Source: Acinetobacter sp. NCu2D-2
Lineage (GTDB): Bacteria > Pseudomonadota > Gammaproteobacteria > Pseudomonadales > Moraxellaceae
Assembly: GCF_001647675.1 (NCBI RefSeq)
Contig: NZ_CP015594.1
Span: forward strand, 558,001 to 622,000
Direction: 5' to 3'
DNA: 64,000 nucleotides
Part shown: positions 9,704 through 18,484 of the stretch, in pieces
How the letters are laid out: each line of letters starts with the position of its first letter
Position numbering within the stretch: the first letter of the stretch is position 1
Notes under the pieces: model-generated
The model's input: the letters and a program-made list of their open reading frames with translations, nothing else
Database searches by the model: none
Told to the model about the DNA's origin: nothing
Program-made: the position numbers and the translations under genes

Positions 9704-12700
9704 ATGACAACGGTGTCGAGTGCTTATGCACAGCGCTTAGTAATGACATTATTTTTAGTCTCATTTGGGATTTATCTGTTTCTCGCGACAGTCACGTATA
9801 CGCCCTTTGATCCGGGTTGGATGCATATCTCAAGTGATACACAAACCGTGTCAAATGCCAGTGGTGTTGTTGGCGCTTGGTTAGCCGATTTACTGTTTGG
9901 ATTTTTAGGTTGGGCAAGTTTACTTTTGCCTATTTACCTATTTGTTGAAGCAGTCCAAGTCTGGTGGCCACGAAGCTTCCTGAATCGACCATTTCGTTAC
10001 GCTGCCCAATTCTTCTTATTATTGACGACATCAGCATTGCTTTATCTGTTCTGGCAAGTTCCCGCAGATACCTTAGATAATTCTTCAGGCGGTATCATCG
10101 GTTTTGAACTAGGACAAAGTTTAGAATCTCTGATCACGATTTATGGTGCTGTTATATTCTTAGTTGCACTTTGGGTCATGCTGTTTACTTTAGCATTCGG
10201 TGTGAAATGGAATAAAACATGGAGCAGCCTAAAGGCGATGCCTGCTTATCTGCAAGATTTGTTCTATCGCAATGTTCCTGAGGGTACAGCTGATTTTGAT
10301 CGTACTGCCGCGCCTGCAAAAAAAGAGCCTTTAATTCCAGTTAAAAAAGGCATTGCGACAGTTGCGACTGCAGATGAACATGTTCCTGTAGAAGTTGATC
10401 CATCTGTGCGTGATTATATTGCGGAACGTTTATTTGATGACATTGCTGACAAAGAAGCACATGCGCAGCGTGATGATGTCGATGAAGAATACGCGCAGCA
10501 TGAAGCAGAAATAGAAGAAGTCATTGCCAAAGCCCATGCGGTTATTGAAAAGCCTGATCGCGTTGTGGCAACAGGGGAAGTATGGCGTGCGCTTAATTCA
10601 GATGAAGATGTGCGCCATGAAAAAGATATCGATGCATTGCTCGCTGCAGCTGAAGAAGAAAACTTAGCATCTGCACAGCCGATGCCTGTAGCTCCTCAAA
10701 GTGTTGAACCACAAATTGTACCGATCAGCAGTGCTAAAAAGTCTGCTGTAGATTGGGATGATGATGAAATCTTCGATGAGCTATTAGCAGCTGTACCTCA
10801 AGGCAAAACGGCAACAGATGTGCATATCCCATTTAATCATGCATCATCGTCTGATCATTCACTGCATATTGTTGAAGATGTTGCACCGACTGTTGCAGCA
10901 AGCAGTGTTGTAATTGCTGCCTCCTCAGCAACGTCTAGCTTAAATGCCGCAGTGCCAGCTTCTACAGCAGCTCAAGTCAGTGCATTTGATGATCTTGATG
11001 ATTTGTTGGTAGATGACTTGGAAGCAGAGACTCAACCCGTACAACCTGCAAAAGCATCTAGCTTTGCGCAATCGTCTGCATTCGTACAAGCGCCTATTCA
11101 ACATCAGGTAATGGACACTCAAGCACTCACTGAAACTAAGCCGCAAGTGAGTACAGATGCAATCAAAGCTGCGCTTTCTAAAGAAGAGTTTATTGAAGCA
11201 TGGCAAGAAACTGCAGGTGCTCCTCAGGATGAAGAAGAATTTGATTTTGATGCACCATTAACAGATTCAATGGGACGTCCGTTGTCACGTGCAATGCAAG
11301 TGGCAGAACGTCGTAAAGATTTACCGCCATTACCAGGATTAGACTTACTTGATAAAGTCGATCCAAACAAAAAAGTGAATTTCACTGAAGAGCAGCTTTC
11401 ACGTTTATCTGAGTTGCTTGAAATCAAGTTACAAGAATTTAATGTGAAAGCAAAAGTGGTGGAAGCACAACCTGGTCCTGTGGTTACACGTTTTGAATTG
11501 GATTTAGCACCGGGTGTTAAAGCATCTAAAGTCACCAATATCTCTCGAGATTTGGCACGTTCAATGTCGATGGCTTCTGTTCGTGTGGTCGAAGTGATTC
11601 CGGGTAAACCCTATATTGGTATTGAAGTACCAAACAGCACTCGTGAAATGGTTCGATTGATCGAATTGTTGACCATTCCTGCATTTACCGATCCAAACGG
11701 CATTTTGTCGATGGCGATGGGTAAAGATATTTCAGGTAATCCAATTATTGCTGATTTGGGTAAAGCGCCGCATATGTTGGTGGCGGGTACTACGGGTTCG
11801 GGTAAATCAGTTGCAGTGAACTCGATGATTCTATCGATGTTATTGAAATATACGCCTGATCAACTACGTTTGATTTTGATTGACCCTAAACAGCTTGAAC
11901 TTGCGAACTATAACGATATTCCACACTTGCTTACACCTGTTGTGACTGACATGAAAGATGCCGTCAGTGCTTTGAACTGGTGTGTGAATGAAATGGAACG
12001 CCGTTATAAGCTCATGTCGTTCTTAAAAATTCGTAAACTCAGTGACTATAACCGTAAGGTGGAAGAAGCACTGGCCAATGGTGAAGATTTATTTGACCCA
12101 ACTTGGAAGGCGAGTGAGTCTGTTGCAGGCGAACGTGCTCCGCGCTTAACCACGTTGCCATCAATTGTGATTGTTGCCGACGAATTTGCTGACATGATCA
12201 TGCAAGTCGGTAAAAAAGCTGAAGAGATGATTACCCGTTTGGCACAAAAATCACGTGCAGCAGGTATACATCTATTGCTCGCTACTCAGCGTCCATCGGT
12301 GGATGTCATCACTGGTTTGATTAAAGCCAATATTCCAACACGTGTCGCACTGCGTGTGAACTCAAAAATTGACTCGCGTACGATTTTGGATGCGGGTGGT
12401 GCAGAGGACTTACTCGGTCATGGTGATATGTTGTTCCTTGGTCCAGGTAAAATTGAACCTGAACGTGTCCATGGTGCATTTATCGCCGATGATGAAGTGA
12501 ACCGTGTATGTGACGCTTGGCGTGAGCGTGGTTCACCAAATTATGTCGATGAAATCTTAACGCCGTTTGATGAAGAGCCTGCAAGTCGTGGTTTTGAAGA
12601 TGGTGATGGTGGGTCAGATCGTGATGCACTTTACGATCAATGCGTGGCATTTGTATTAGAGACACGTAAAGCATCAACATCGTCGTTACAGCGCAAGTTC

Positions 12701-12802
12701 AGTTTAGGTTATAACCGTGCTGCACGTATTATTGATCAAATGGAAGAAAATGGGATTGTTAGTGCAATGGGCGCCAATGGTAAACGTGAAATTCTGATCT
12801 AA
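9704..12802 (+). CDS. ftsK: DNA translocase FtsK
   Basis: FtsK anchors at the septum and pumps DNA toward dif for chromosome-dimer resolution by XerCD. The 1032-residue product has four hydrophobic segments in the first 180 residues, then an acidic, Ala/Gln-rich linker of about 400 residues. The motor follows, with Walker A GTTGSGKS at 695-702, Walker B IVIVADEFADM, and a C-terminal gamma winged-helix domain. The start is set at 9704 (MTTVSSAY), with AGGACAG 6-7 bp upstream. The upstream extension lacks membrane character. A palindromic terminator follows. Confidence 0.95.
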   Translation: MTTVSSAYAQRLVMTLFLVSFGIYLFLATVTYTPFDPGWMHISSDTQTVSNASGVVGAWLADLLFGFLGWASLLLPIYLFVEAVQVWWPRSFLNRPFRYAAQFFLLLTTSALLYLFWQVPADTLDNSSGGIIGFELGQSLESLITIYGAVIFLVALWVMLFTLAFGVKWNKTWSSLKAMPAYLQDLFYRNVPEGTADFDRTAAPAKKEPLIPVKKGIATVATADEHVPVEVDPSVRDYIAERLFDDIADKEAHAQRDDVDEEYAQHEAEIEEVIAKAHAVIEKPDRVVATGEVWRALNSDEDVRHEKDIDALLAAAEEENLASAQPMPVAPQSVEPQIVPISSAKKSAVDWDDDEIFDELLAAVPQGKTATDVHIPFNHASSSDHSLHIVEDVAPTVAASSVVIAASSATSSLNAAVPASTAAQVSAFDDLDDLLVDDLEAETQPVQPAKASSFAQSSAFVQAPIQHQVMDTQALTETKPQVSTDAIKAALSKEEFIEAWQETAGAPQDEEEFDFDAPLTDSMGRPLSRAMQVAERRKDLPPLPGLDLLDKVDPNKKVNFTEEQLSRLSELLEIKLQEFNVKAKVVEAQPGPVVTRFELDLAPGVKASKVTNISRDLARSMSMASVRVVEVIPGKPYIGIEVPNSTREMVRLIELLTIPAFTDPNGILSMAMGKDISGNPIIADLGKAPHMLVAGTTGSGKSVAVNSMILSMLLKYTPDQLRLILIDPKQLELANYNDIPHLLTPVVTDMKDAVSALNWCVNEMERRYKLMSFLKIRKLSDYNRKVEEALANGEDLFDPTWKASESVAGERAPRLTTLPSIVIVADEFADMIMQVGKKAEEMITRLAQKSRAAGIHLLLATQRPSVDVITGLIKANIPTRVALRVNSKIDSRTILDAGGAEDLLGHGDMLFLGPGKIEPERVHGAFIADDEVNRVCDAWRERGSPNYVDEILTPFDEEPASRGFEDGDGGSDRDALYDQCVAFVLETRKASTSSLQRKFSLGYNRAARIIDQMEENGIVSAMGANGKREILI

Positions 12803-12813
12803 AATTAAGTCAT

Positions 12814-12841
12814 AAAAAAGCCTGCAATTGCAGGCTTTTTT
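12814..12841. terminator. Bidirectional terminator between ftsK and the convergent gene
   Basis: AAAAAAGCCTGCAA and TTGCAGGCTTTTTT form a perfect palindrome. It is placed to end both ftsK and the opposing gene at 12853. Confidence 0.92.
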
Positions 12842-12852
12842 ATTTGAAAGAC

Positions 12853-13140
12853 TTATGCAAATTTCGCTAAGACTTCTAAGAATTCAGCACTGTGACGTGG
12901 ATAAGTTGCGATCACATCATGAATACGTTGACCTTCAGGATTGGTAGCATTGAGATCACGACCATCAGCAACAAATTTTGTTAATAAGCGTTCGTAGTCG
13001 AAAGGACGCATATGTTTATACGCATGGTACAACACGTAATAGTCTGCATTCACACCTTCAGGAGGAAGCTGAGTAAGGTAGGCAAATACGCGCTCATCCG
13101 ACCATTCTTCGTTAAACGTTGCTGGTTGAGACAATGCCAT
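12853..13140 (-). CDS. Small conserved protein, PA4642-like family
   Basis: The 95-residue soluble protein has no signal peptide or metal motif. From memory it resembles the conserved family named after Pseudomonas PA4642; the sequence has a DERVFAYLTQLPPEGVNADY-type motif followed by helical segments. GGAG lies 7-8 bp before the ATG. It converges with ftsK and has an unusual repeat-containing spacer upstream. The function is unknown and the family assignment is from recollection only. Confidence 0.6.
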   Translation of the reverse strand: MALSQPATFNEEWSDERVFAYLTQLPPEGVNADYYVLYHAYKHMRPFDYERLLTKFVADGRDLNATNPEGQRIHDVIATYPRHSAEFLEVLAKFA

Positions 13141-13174
13141 CGCAATCTCCTTGATATAATTTTAGATATGAAAA

Positions 13175-13361
13175 AAGGCAAAATATGAATTCGCAAGTGA
13201 CAAAGTATTTTAATGATCTCTGTCTAATAAGAAACTAAGCTTCTAATCTTATGGGGAGATACAAAGTCATCCTTTGTTTATCCAGTCCAATCGAAGCATA
13301 GCTTCTCGTCTTGCGACCAGTCGAAGCAGTGCTTCGCTGATCTAGTCTCATATTTTGCCTT
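13175..13361. repeat. 187-bp element with 14-bp terminal inverted repeats and internal hairpins
   Basis: AAGGCAAAATATGA (13175-13188) is the exact reverse complement of TCATATTTTGCCTT (13348-13361). Between them lie three small hairpins: ACAAAG/CTTTGT (13261-13277), GAAGC/GCTTC (13293-13305) and CGAAGC/GCTTCG (13322-13336). No coding frame is evident. A related fragment, CAGTGCTTCGC directly followed by AAGGCAAAATA, occurs at 25486-25507. It may be a MITE-like or REP-like dispersed repeat, or a structured RNA. Confidence 0.5.
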
Positions 13362-13393
13362 GATTCAAGATTCTTGACTAATCAAAAATCAAA

Positions 13394-13666
13394 TTATCGT
13401 TCTTCAGGTAAATTGATATTCATTTCAAGCATTTCGATGTTTGCTTCAGAGCGAACTTGCATTTGAATATGCTGTTCATCTACACCGCGAACATAACGAT
13501 TGACCACTTGCATGATTTCTTTTTTCATCTGATCAATTTTTTCTTGGCTTAGACGACGACCTAAACCTTGTTCAGAGGCAACGATGACTTTTAAACGATC
13601 CTTTGCAGTTTGTGCGCTAGAGGGTTTGTCTTCGTTACTGAAAAGTTTACTCCAGAATCCAGCCAT
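13394..13666 (-). CDS. minE: Cell-division topological specificity factor MinE
   Basis: MinE stimulates MinD ATPase and drives pole-to-pole oscillation, keeping MinC away from midcell. The 90-residue length and the N-terminal amphipathic and MinD-contact region (SKLFSNEDKPSSAQTAKDRL) fit the family. The C-terminal part carries the dimerisation strands. It follows minD by 3 bp and ends the minCDE operon. Confidence 0.95.
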   Translation of the reverse strand: MAGFWSKLFSNEDKPSSAQTAKDRLKVIVASEQGLGRRLSQEKIDQMKKEIMQVVNRYVRGVDEQHIQMQVRSEANIEMLEMNINLPEER

Positions 13667-13669
13667 AAC

Positions 13670-14491
13670 TTACGCTCCAAATAGTCGTGCTAACCAACCC
13701 TTAGGTTTTACGTCTAAATGACGGTAAGGGCGTTCTTCACCTAGGAAACGAGCAACTAAGTCATCATATGCTTGACCTGCAGCTGACTCTGTAAAGTTGA
13801 TTACAGGTTTACCTTCGTTTGATGCTTGTAATACACTTGGACATTCAGGAATGACGCCTAATGTCGGTACACGTAAAATATCTTTAGAGATGTCATCAAC
13901 TGTGAGCATTTCTTGTTTATCAGCACGTTCAGGGTTGAAACGTGTAATACAAAGATGCTTACGGATACGACCTTCGCCTTGTTCTACTTTCTTGGTCTTG
14001 CTATCAAGCATACCAATGATACGGTCAGAGTCACGTACAGATGAAATTTCTGGGTTGGTCACAATGATGGCTTCATCAGCGTGATACATTGCCATGATTG
14101 CACCGCGTTCAATACCCGCAGGTGAGTCACATACGATGTAATCAAACTCTTGTGAAAGTTCATCCATCACACGTGCAACGCCTTCATCAGTTAAGGCATC
14201 TTTATCACGTGTTTGTGATGCAGGTAAAATATAAAGATTTTCAATATCTTTGTCGCGAATTAACGCTTGTTGTAAACGTGCTTCGTTATTTAGAACATTG
14301 ACAAAGTCGTAGACGACACGACGTTCACAGCCCATGATCAAATCGAGGTTACGTAAACCTACGTCAAAATCAATAACAACAGTTTTGTGGCCACGTAGGG
14401 CTAAACCTGTTGCAAAAGATGCGCTTGTCGTAGTTTTACCTACGCCACCTTTGCCTGATGTTACGACAACAATTTTCGCCACCGAATCCAC
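13670..14491 (-). CDS. minD: Septum-site ATPase MinD
   Basis: MinD binds the membrane in its ATP form and recruits MinC. The deviant Walker A GKGGVGKT lies at residues 13-20, with Asp-rich switch regions (VIDFDVGLRN, CDSPAGIE). The extreme C terminus KGWLARLFGA is the amphipathic membrane-targeting helix. The 273-residue length is normal. The gene lies 57 bp after minC and 3 bp before minE, so translation with minE is likely coupled. Confidence 0.97.
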   Translation of the reverse strand: MDSVAKIVVVTSGKGGVGKTTTSASFATGLALRGHKTVVIDFDVGLRNLDLIMGCERRVVYDFVNVLNNEARLQQALIRDKDIENLYILPASQTRDKDALTDEGVARVMDELSQEFDYIVCDSPAGIERGAIMAMYHADEAIIVTNPEISSVRDSDRIIGMLDSKTKKVEQGEGRIRKHLCITRFNPERADKQEMLTVDDISKDILRVPTLGVIPECPSVLQASNEGKPVINFTESAAGQAYDDLVARFLGEERPYRHLDVKPKGWLARLFGA

Positions 14492-14548
14492 TCCTGTTAT
14501 GGTTCAAATTCCCTGATTTAAATAGGGCTTTTGGTGTTTATTTATACA

Positions 14549-15262
14549 TTAAAATTGCAGAGCTTCAAAGACAAGCTCTTGCTGATCATTCAAATAAATA
14601 TGAACGGGTTTCTTTAAAACATCTTGAGGGATGTCATCGGCTACACAATAGGTGCCTGCAATGGAAACCAGTTCAGCTTCTAGGGCATGGCAGAAAATAC
14701 GTGCTGCCGTATTGCCACCTGCGCCTGCAATCACACGACCGCGTGCACTGCCATAAATATGAATATTGCCTGATGCAATCACTTCAGAGCCGCTGTTAAT
14801 GCCTGCGCTAATGATGATGTCACCATTATTTTGTACGATACATTGGCCTGTACGCAGGATTTCGTCGTGATAAGAGGTGATATGTGCAATCACAGGTGCC
14901 ACAGGAGTAGCTGTAGCTACTTCAGCCTTAGCTTCTACCTTATGTTCAATCACTTGTTCTTTGGTGGCTTTAATTTCTTGCAACTGACGATCAGGTGGTA
15001 GCACTGGGAACTGAATCGCACGTGCTTGATCGCCGAGTAAGCCTTCAGTCACGGCCATAGGTTGGACATCAAGACTAATCAATAGCTGAATCAGTGCAAT
15101 CAATTCTTGTTCAACGCTACTCTCGATGACCACCAAAGTGCCAGGTGGAAAGGCTGTAGAAAGTTTTGGTGCAAGCTGTTGGCGGATAACATCATGATCA
15201 TTTGTATCGAGGCTAATGCGTATTGCATTGACCATTCTGCCTTTAATCCGTATGTCAGCCAT
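14549..15262 (-). CDS. minC: Septum-site inhibitor MinC
   Basis: MinC blocks FtsZ polymerisation at the poles. The 237-residue protein has an N-terminal FtsZ-binding domain and a Lys/Glu/Ala linker near residues 95-120. The C-terminal beta-helix domain carries repeats such as [20 protein letters not shown] and [17 protein letters not shown], which bind MinD and FtsZ. It is the first gene of minCDE. Confidence 0.95.
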   Translation of the reverse strand: MADIRIKGRMVNAIRISLDTNDHDVIRQQLAPKLSTAFPPGTLVVIESSVEQELIALIQLLISLDVQPMAVTEGLLGDQARAIQFPVLPPDRQLQEIKATKEQVIEHKVEAKAEVATATPVAPVIAHITSYHDEILRTGQCIVQNNGDIIISAGINSGSEVIASGNIHIYGSARGRVIAGAGGNTAARIFCHALEAELVSIAGTYCVADDIPQDVLKKPVHIYLNDQQELVFEALQF

Positions 15263-15424
15263 AATTCTTCCTTAGTACTTCTGACTTAATCTGATTGTGT
15301 GTCGAAGTAATGTTGTAAATAGTGCAAATCCTAGAGCAAATTGGATTAATTCTCTAGCGATCAGCGTCATTTTTTTATGCGAATAGCCACTTAAAAGATG
15401 ATTAATAAGCCCACCATAAATTCT

Positions 15425-16492
15425 TCAATCTTTTATGTCCTGATTTTTCTCATGTTCTTCTAAAAACTGTTGCCACTGTTTCACTTTCACTTGTTTTCGA
15501 ATGGCTTCAATTGTTTCAAAAACCGCCGATTCCACTAATGTATCAATCTTCGGATTATTCTCAATTTTTATTTGACTGATTTTATCTGAAATGAGATTAA
15601 ACGTGGCATTGTCTTCGGCATATTGCCCATGAGTAAAGGGATCAATTAAGCCTTGGGTAATATTTTCACCTAAACGTTGCCCGATACTTTGTATCTGCTG
15701 TTCAATCCGGCCACCCACAATCGGGATTAAACGCAAAAGCTGGGTGAGTTCGGGCGTATCTTCGATGGCTTGATTAACTACTTGTCCTACATTTTTTGCA
15801 ATCATAAAACGCTGTGCTTGAAGCTCTTTGCCTAAAGATTCTTGCAAGATATCAGCCAATGCTACAGCAAAGAGTTGACGATGATGCTCGACCAAATCCT
15901 GAATCAGTTGCTTGTGCGTAGTACTGGTCGAGAGTTCACGTTTCACGCCATCTAAAACCGTGAGCACAATACGACTGGTCAGCTCTTCCATCACCAAGTT
16001 GTAATAGAACTCCGCACGGCGATACCAACGTTTTGGGATCACCTGATAACCATGGGTCTGTAAATTGTAGCCAATGGCCACGGCACGAAGTAAACGTAAG
16101 AAACGTAGCTGAGGCAGAATCGACAGAACTTCATACCAATGCACAAAAGGGAAGAACCACCAACGTTGGTGCTGTTTCATGCCAATGGCAATCAACCAGC
16201 GAATGCCAAGCTCGGTAATAAGAAAAGTTGTAAACCAACCTTCTGTACGGATAACCCAAGGTCGTAATTCAGTCTTATAGAATTCTAAAATTTCAGGTAA
16301 TCGGATAAATTCAAATAACCAGTGTCCAAAATCACTCAGTAAAATGGCATTCGCACTTAAACAGATGAGATTGATAATAATCAATACCATCATAAAAATG
16401 TCATAGACTAAGGCAATTTTCCAACCCCAAGAGCCTTTCTCGAAAAACTTTGAGGTGGTTGCGCTGCTTTTGGACTCTGTCGAATTAATCAT
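15425..16492 (-). CDS. Membrane protein with voltage-sensor-like segment, function unknown
   Basis: The 355-residue protein starts with a soluble lead, then hydrophobic segments near residues 28-50, 85-105 and 113-130. A positively charged stretch LRFLRLLRAVAIGY near 130 resembles an S4 voltage-sensor or S4-S5 region of ion channels. The C-terminal 200 residues are soluble and probably helical, with no selectivity-filter motif. I do not recognise a named family. It ends 12 bp upstream of nothing obvious and lies 12 bp downstream of the acyltransferase gene, so the two are likely co-transcribed. Confidence 0.6.
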   Translation of the reverse strand: MINSTESKSSATTSKFFEKGSWGWKIALVYDIFMMVLIIINLICLSANAILLSDFGHWLFEFIRLPEILEFYKTELRPWVIRTEGWFTTFLITELGIRWLIAIGMKQHQRWWFFPFVHWYEVLSILPQLRFLRLLRAVAIGYNLQTHGYQVIPKRWYRRAEFYYNLVMEELTSRIVLTVLDGVKRELSTSTTHKQLIQDLVEHHRQLFAVALADILQESLGKELQAQRFMIAKNVGQVVNQAIEDTPELTQLLRLIPIVGGRIEQQIQSIGQRLGENITQGLIDPFTHGQYAEDNATFNLISDKISQIKIENNPKIDTLVESAVFETIEAIRKQVKVKQWQQFLEEHEKNQDIKD

Positions 16493-16504
16493 AAAATGAA
16501 CACA

Positions 16505-17431
16505 CTATTGAGCTTTTTGTTGCAGGTCGTGTTTCATTTGCTCAATCAGTTGATCTTTTTCAGTCCAAAGATCATCGACCCATTGTTGGAATTTGGCACG
16601 GAAATCAGGATCATCCTCATAGTTGCCGCCTAAAACCCAAGATGGAATCTCGATCTTTCTTAAATTAACTGAAATACGGGGTACTTCACCGAGCCAAAAT
16701 TCACCATAACCTGGTACTCCATCAGGATACACAATGGTCATGTCGACAAGTGCATCAATTTTGTCACCCAAAATATTTAATGCTAATGCAAGTCCACCTG
16801 CTTTAGGTTTGAGTAAGTGCTTATAGGGTGATTTTTGTTGCTCATGTTTTTCAGCGGTAAAACGTGTACCTTCTAAATAATTTAACAAGGTAAAGGGTTG
16901 GCTGATCAGCTGTTCACACGATTTGCGTGCTTCTTCCATATCACGATCTTTCAAAGCAGGATTTTTGGCAATCTGCTCTTTGGTGTGACGTTTCATCATC
17001 GGGAAGCCTAAAATTTTAAATGCTTGTCCGACGAATGGAATAAAGATCAGTTCCCACTTGGTAAAGAAGCGTGTCAGTGGCATACGCGTCAAGCCAAAGT
17101 ACTGATTGACTGTGGTATCCACCCAACTTTGATGGTTACAGGTCATGAGATAACGACCTTGCATATTCAAGTCGAGCTTGTCATCAATTTGGATATCCCA
17201 TTGGGTATTTTTCAATACGTTATCGATTAGCCAATTATTAACGCTTAACCAACTATTGGTAATTTTAATGTTGGTTTCATCAACTTTTGGTGACTTTTTA
17301 AAAAGTTTGGTCAGGCCGAGTGCTAGGACAGGTGGACCATGAAAAAAAGTACTTCCTGTGATCACAGATGTTACTGTTAAGCCACGTGTAATTTTTTTTA
17401 AGGCAGGTTGTTTTTTACGATCAGATGACAT
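16505..17431 (-). CDS. YihG-like acyltransferase (PlsC family)
   Basis: The 308-residue product carries the acyltransferase motifs NHQSWVD (the NHxxxxD catalytic pair) and YLEGTRF (substrate phosphate binding). These fit lysophosphatidate acyltransferases of the YihG/PlsC superfamily, which act at the inner membrane. A hydrophobic N-terminal segment near residues 18-40 may anchor it. It precedes the voltage-sensor-like gene by 12 bp and is divergent from the OmpA-like lipoprotein gene. Substrate and acyl donor cannot be told from sequence. Confidence 0.82.
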   Translation of the reverse strand: MSSDRKKQPALKKITRGLTVTSVITGSTFFHGPPVLALGLTKLFKKSPKVDETNIKITNSWLSVNNWLIDNVLKNTQWDIQIDDKLDLNMQGRYLMTCNHQSWVDTTVNQYFGLTRMPLTRFFTKWELIFIPFVGQAFKILGFPMMKRHTKEQIAKNPALKDRDMEEARKSCEQLISQPFTLLNYLEGTRFTAEKHEQQKSPYKHLLKPKAGGLALALNILGDKIDALVDMTIVYPDGVPGYGEFWLGEVPRISVNLRKIEIPSWVLGGNYEDDPDFRAKFQQWVDDLWTEKDQLIEQMKHDLQQKAQ

Positions 17432-17689
17432 AATGAAAACTGTCCTAACAGTGAAATCGAATATATTTTGTTATAGGTTTATCAATATAGTAGCAGTTTT
17501 TCAATGTTTAAAGCTGTGTTTTTAAACTATGAAGAAATTGTGATGAACTTAACGGTTTTAGTTACACATAAACATTACAAAATATTACTAAAAGATTTAT
17601 TATTAACAAATCATATATGGTTATTGCTTGAAATCTTAAGCATTATTCGTCAATGACAGACAACAAACACAAGTAGAAGGAGGCATGCA

Positions 17690-18343
17690 ATGCGTGCACT
17701 AATCATTTCAGCGGTAGCGGCAGGGGCGGTAGCACTGACTGGTTGTCAATCAACTGGTAACAATATCGGTGGCATCGAATACGATAAAGCAGCTTTGGGT
17801 ACTTTAATTGGTGCTGCAGCTGGTTATGGCGTTTCTAAAGGTAATGCTAACACTAGCCGTCAAAACAACCGTGCAGCAGCTATTGGTGCAGTTCTTGGTG
17901 GCGCTGCGGGCGTATACCTTGACAACAAAGAGAAAAAATTACGTCAAGCAACTGCTGGTACTGGTGTAGACGTTAACCGTAATCCAGATGGTTCGATCAA
18001 CCTTGTAATGCCAGGTGCAATTACATTTGATACTAACCAATCAAATATCAAACCAAACTTCTATGCAACTTTAAACAAAGTTGCTCAAGTGTTAACTGAA
18101 GATAGCCAAAGCGGTATCTTGGTAACTGGTTACACAGACAGCACTGGTAACGATTCAATCAACTTACCATTGTCTCAAGCACGTGCTCAATCAGTAGCAA
18201 ACTACCTTGCTGGTCAAGGTGTTGCACGTACACGTATCAATGCACAAGGTCTTGGTTCAGCTAACCCAATCGCAGACAACTCAACTGCTGCTGGTAAAGA
18301 ACAAAACCGTCGTGTAGAAATCGCGGTATATGCAGTTCAATAA
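17690..18343 (+). CDS. OmpA-family lipoprotein (YiaD-like)
   Basis: The 217-residue precursor has a lipoprotein signal peptide ending in ALTGC, with Cys19 as the lipidation site. A Gly/Ala-rich glycine-zipper region follows (about residues 35-80), then a C-terminal OmpA domain with TGYTDSTGNDSINLPLS and NRRVEI, which binds peptidoglycan. AGAAGGAGG gives a near-perfect ribosome-binding site 6 bp upstream, so high expression is likely. It is monocistronic with a terminator after it. Confidence 0.9.
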   Translation: MRALIISAVAAGAVALTGCQSTGNNIGGIEYDKAALGTLIGAAAGYGVSKGNANTSRQNNRAAAIGAVLGGAAGVYLDNKEKKLRQATAGTGVDVNRNPDGSINLVMPGAITFDTNQSNIKPNFYATLNKVAQVLTEDSQSGILVTGYTDSTGNDSINLPLSQARAQSVANYLAGQGVARTRINAQGLGSANPIADNSTAAGKEQNRRVEIAVYAVQ

Positions 18344-18362
18344 TATTTTGAATTGAATATCT

Positions 18363-18390
18363 AAAAAAACCACCTTCGGGTGGTTTTTTT
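18363..18390 (+). terminator. Terminator after the OmpA-like lipoprotein gene
   Basis: AAAAAAACCACC and GGTGGTTTTTTT form a stem around TTCG, a stable tetraloop, followed by T residues. Confidence 0.92.
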
Positions 18391-18484
18391 ATGGGTGAAA
18401 TTTGACGTGTCAAATCGAATTTTAGATTAGGCAATGGCTGCAGAGATGACTATAATCGGAGCCGAATCTAGAAGAGGAAGCACT

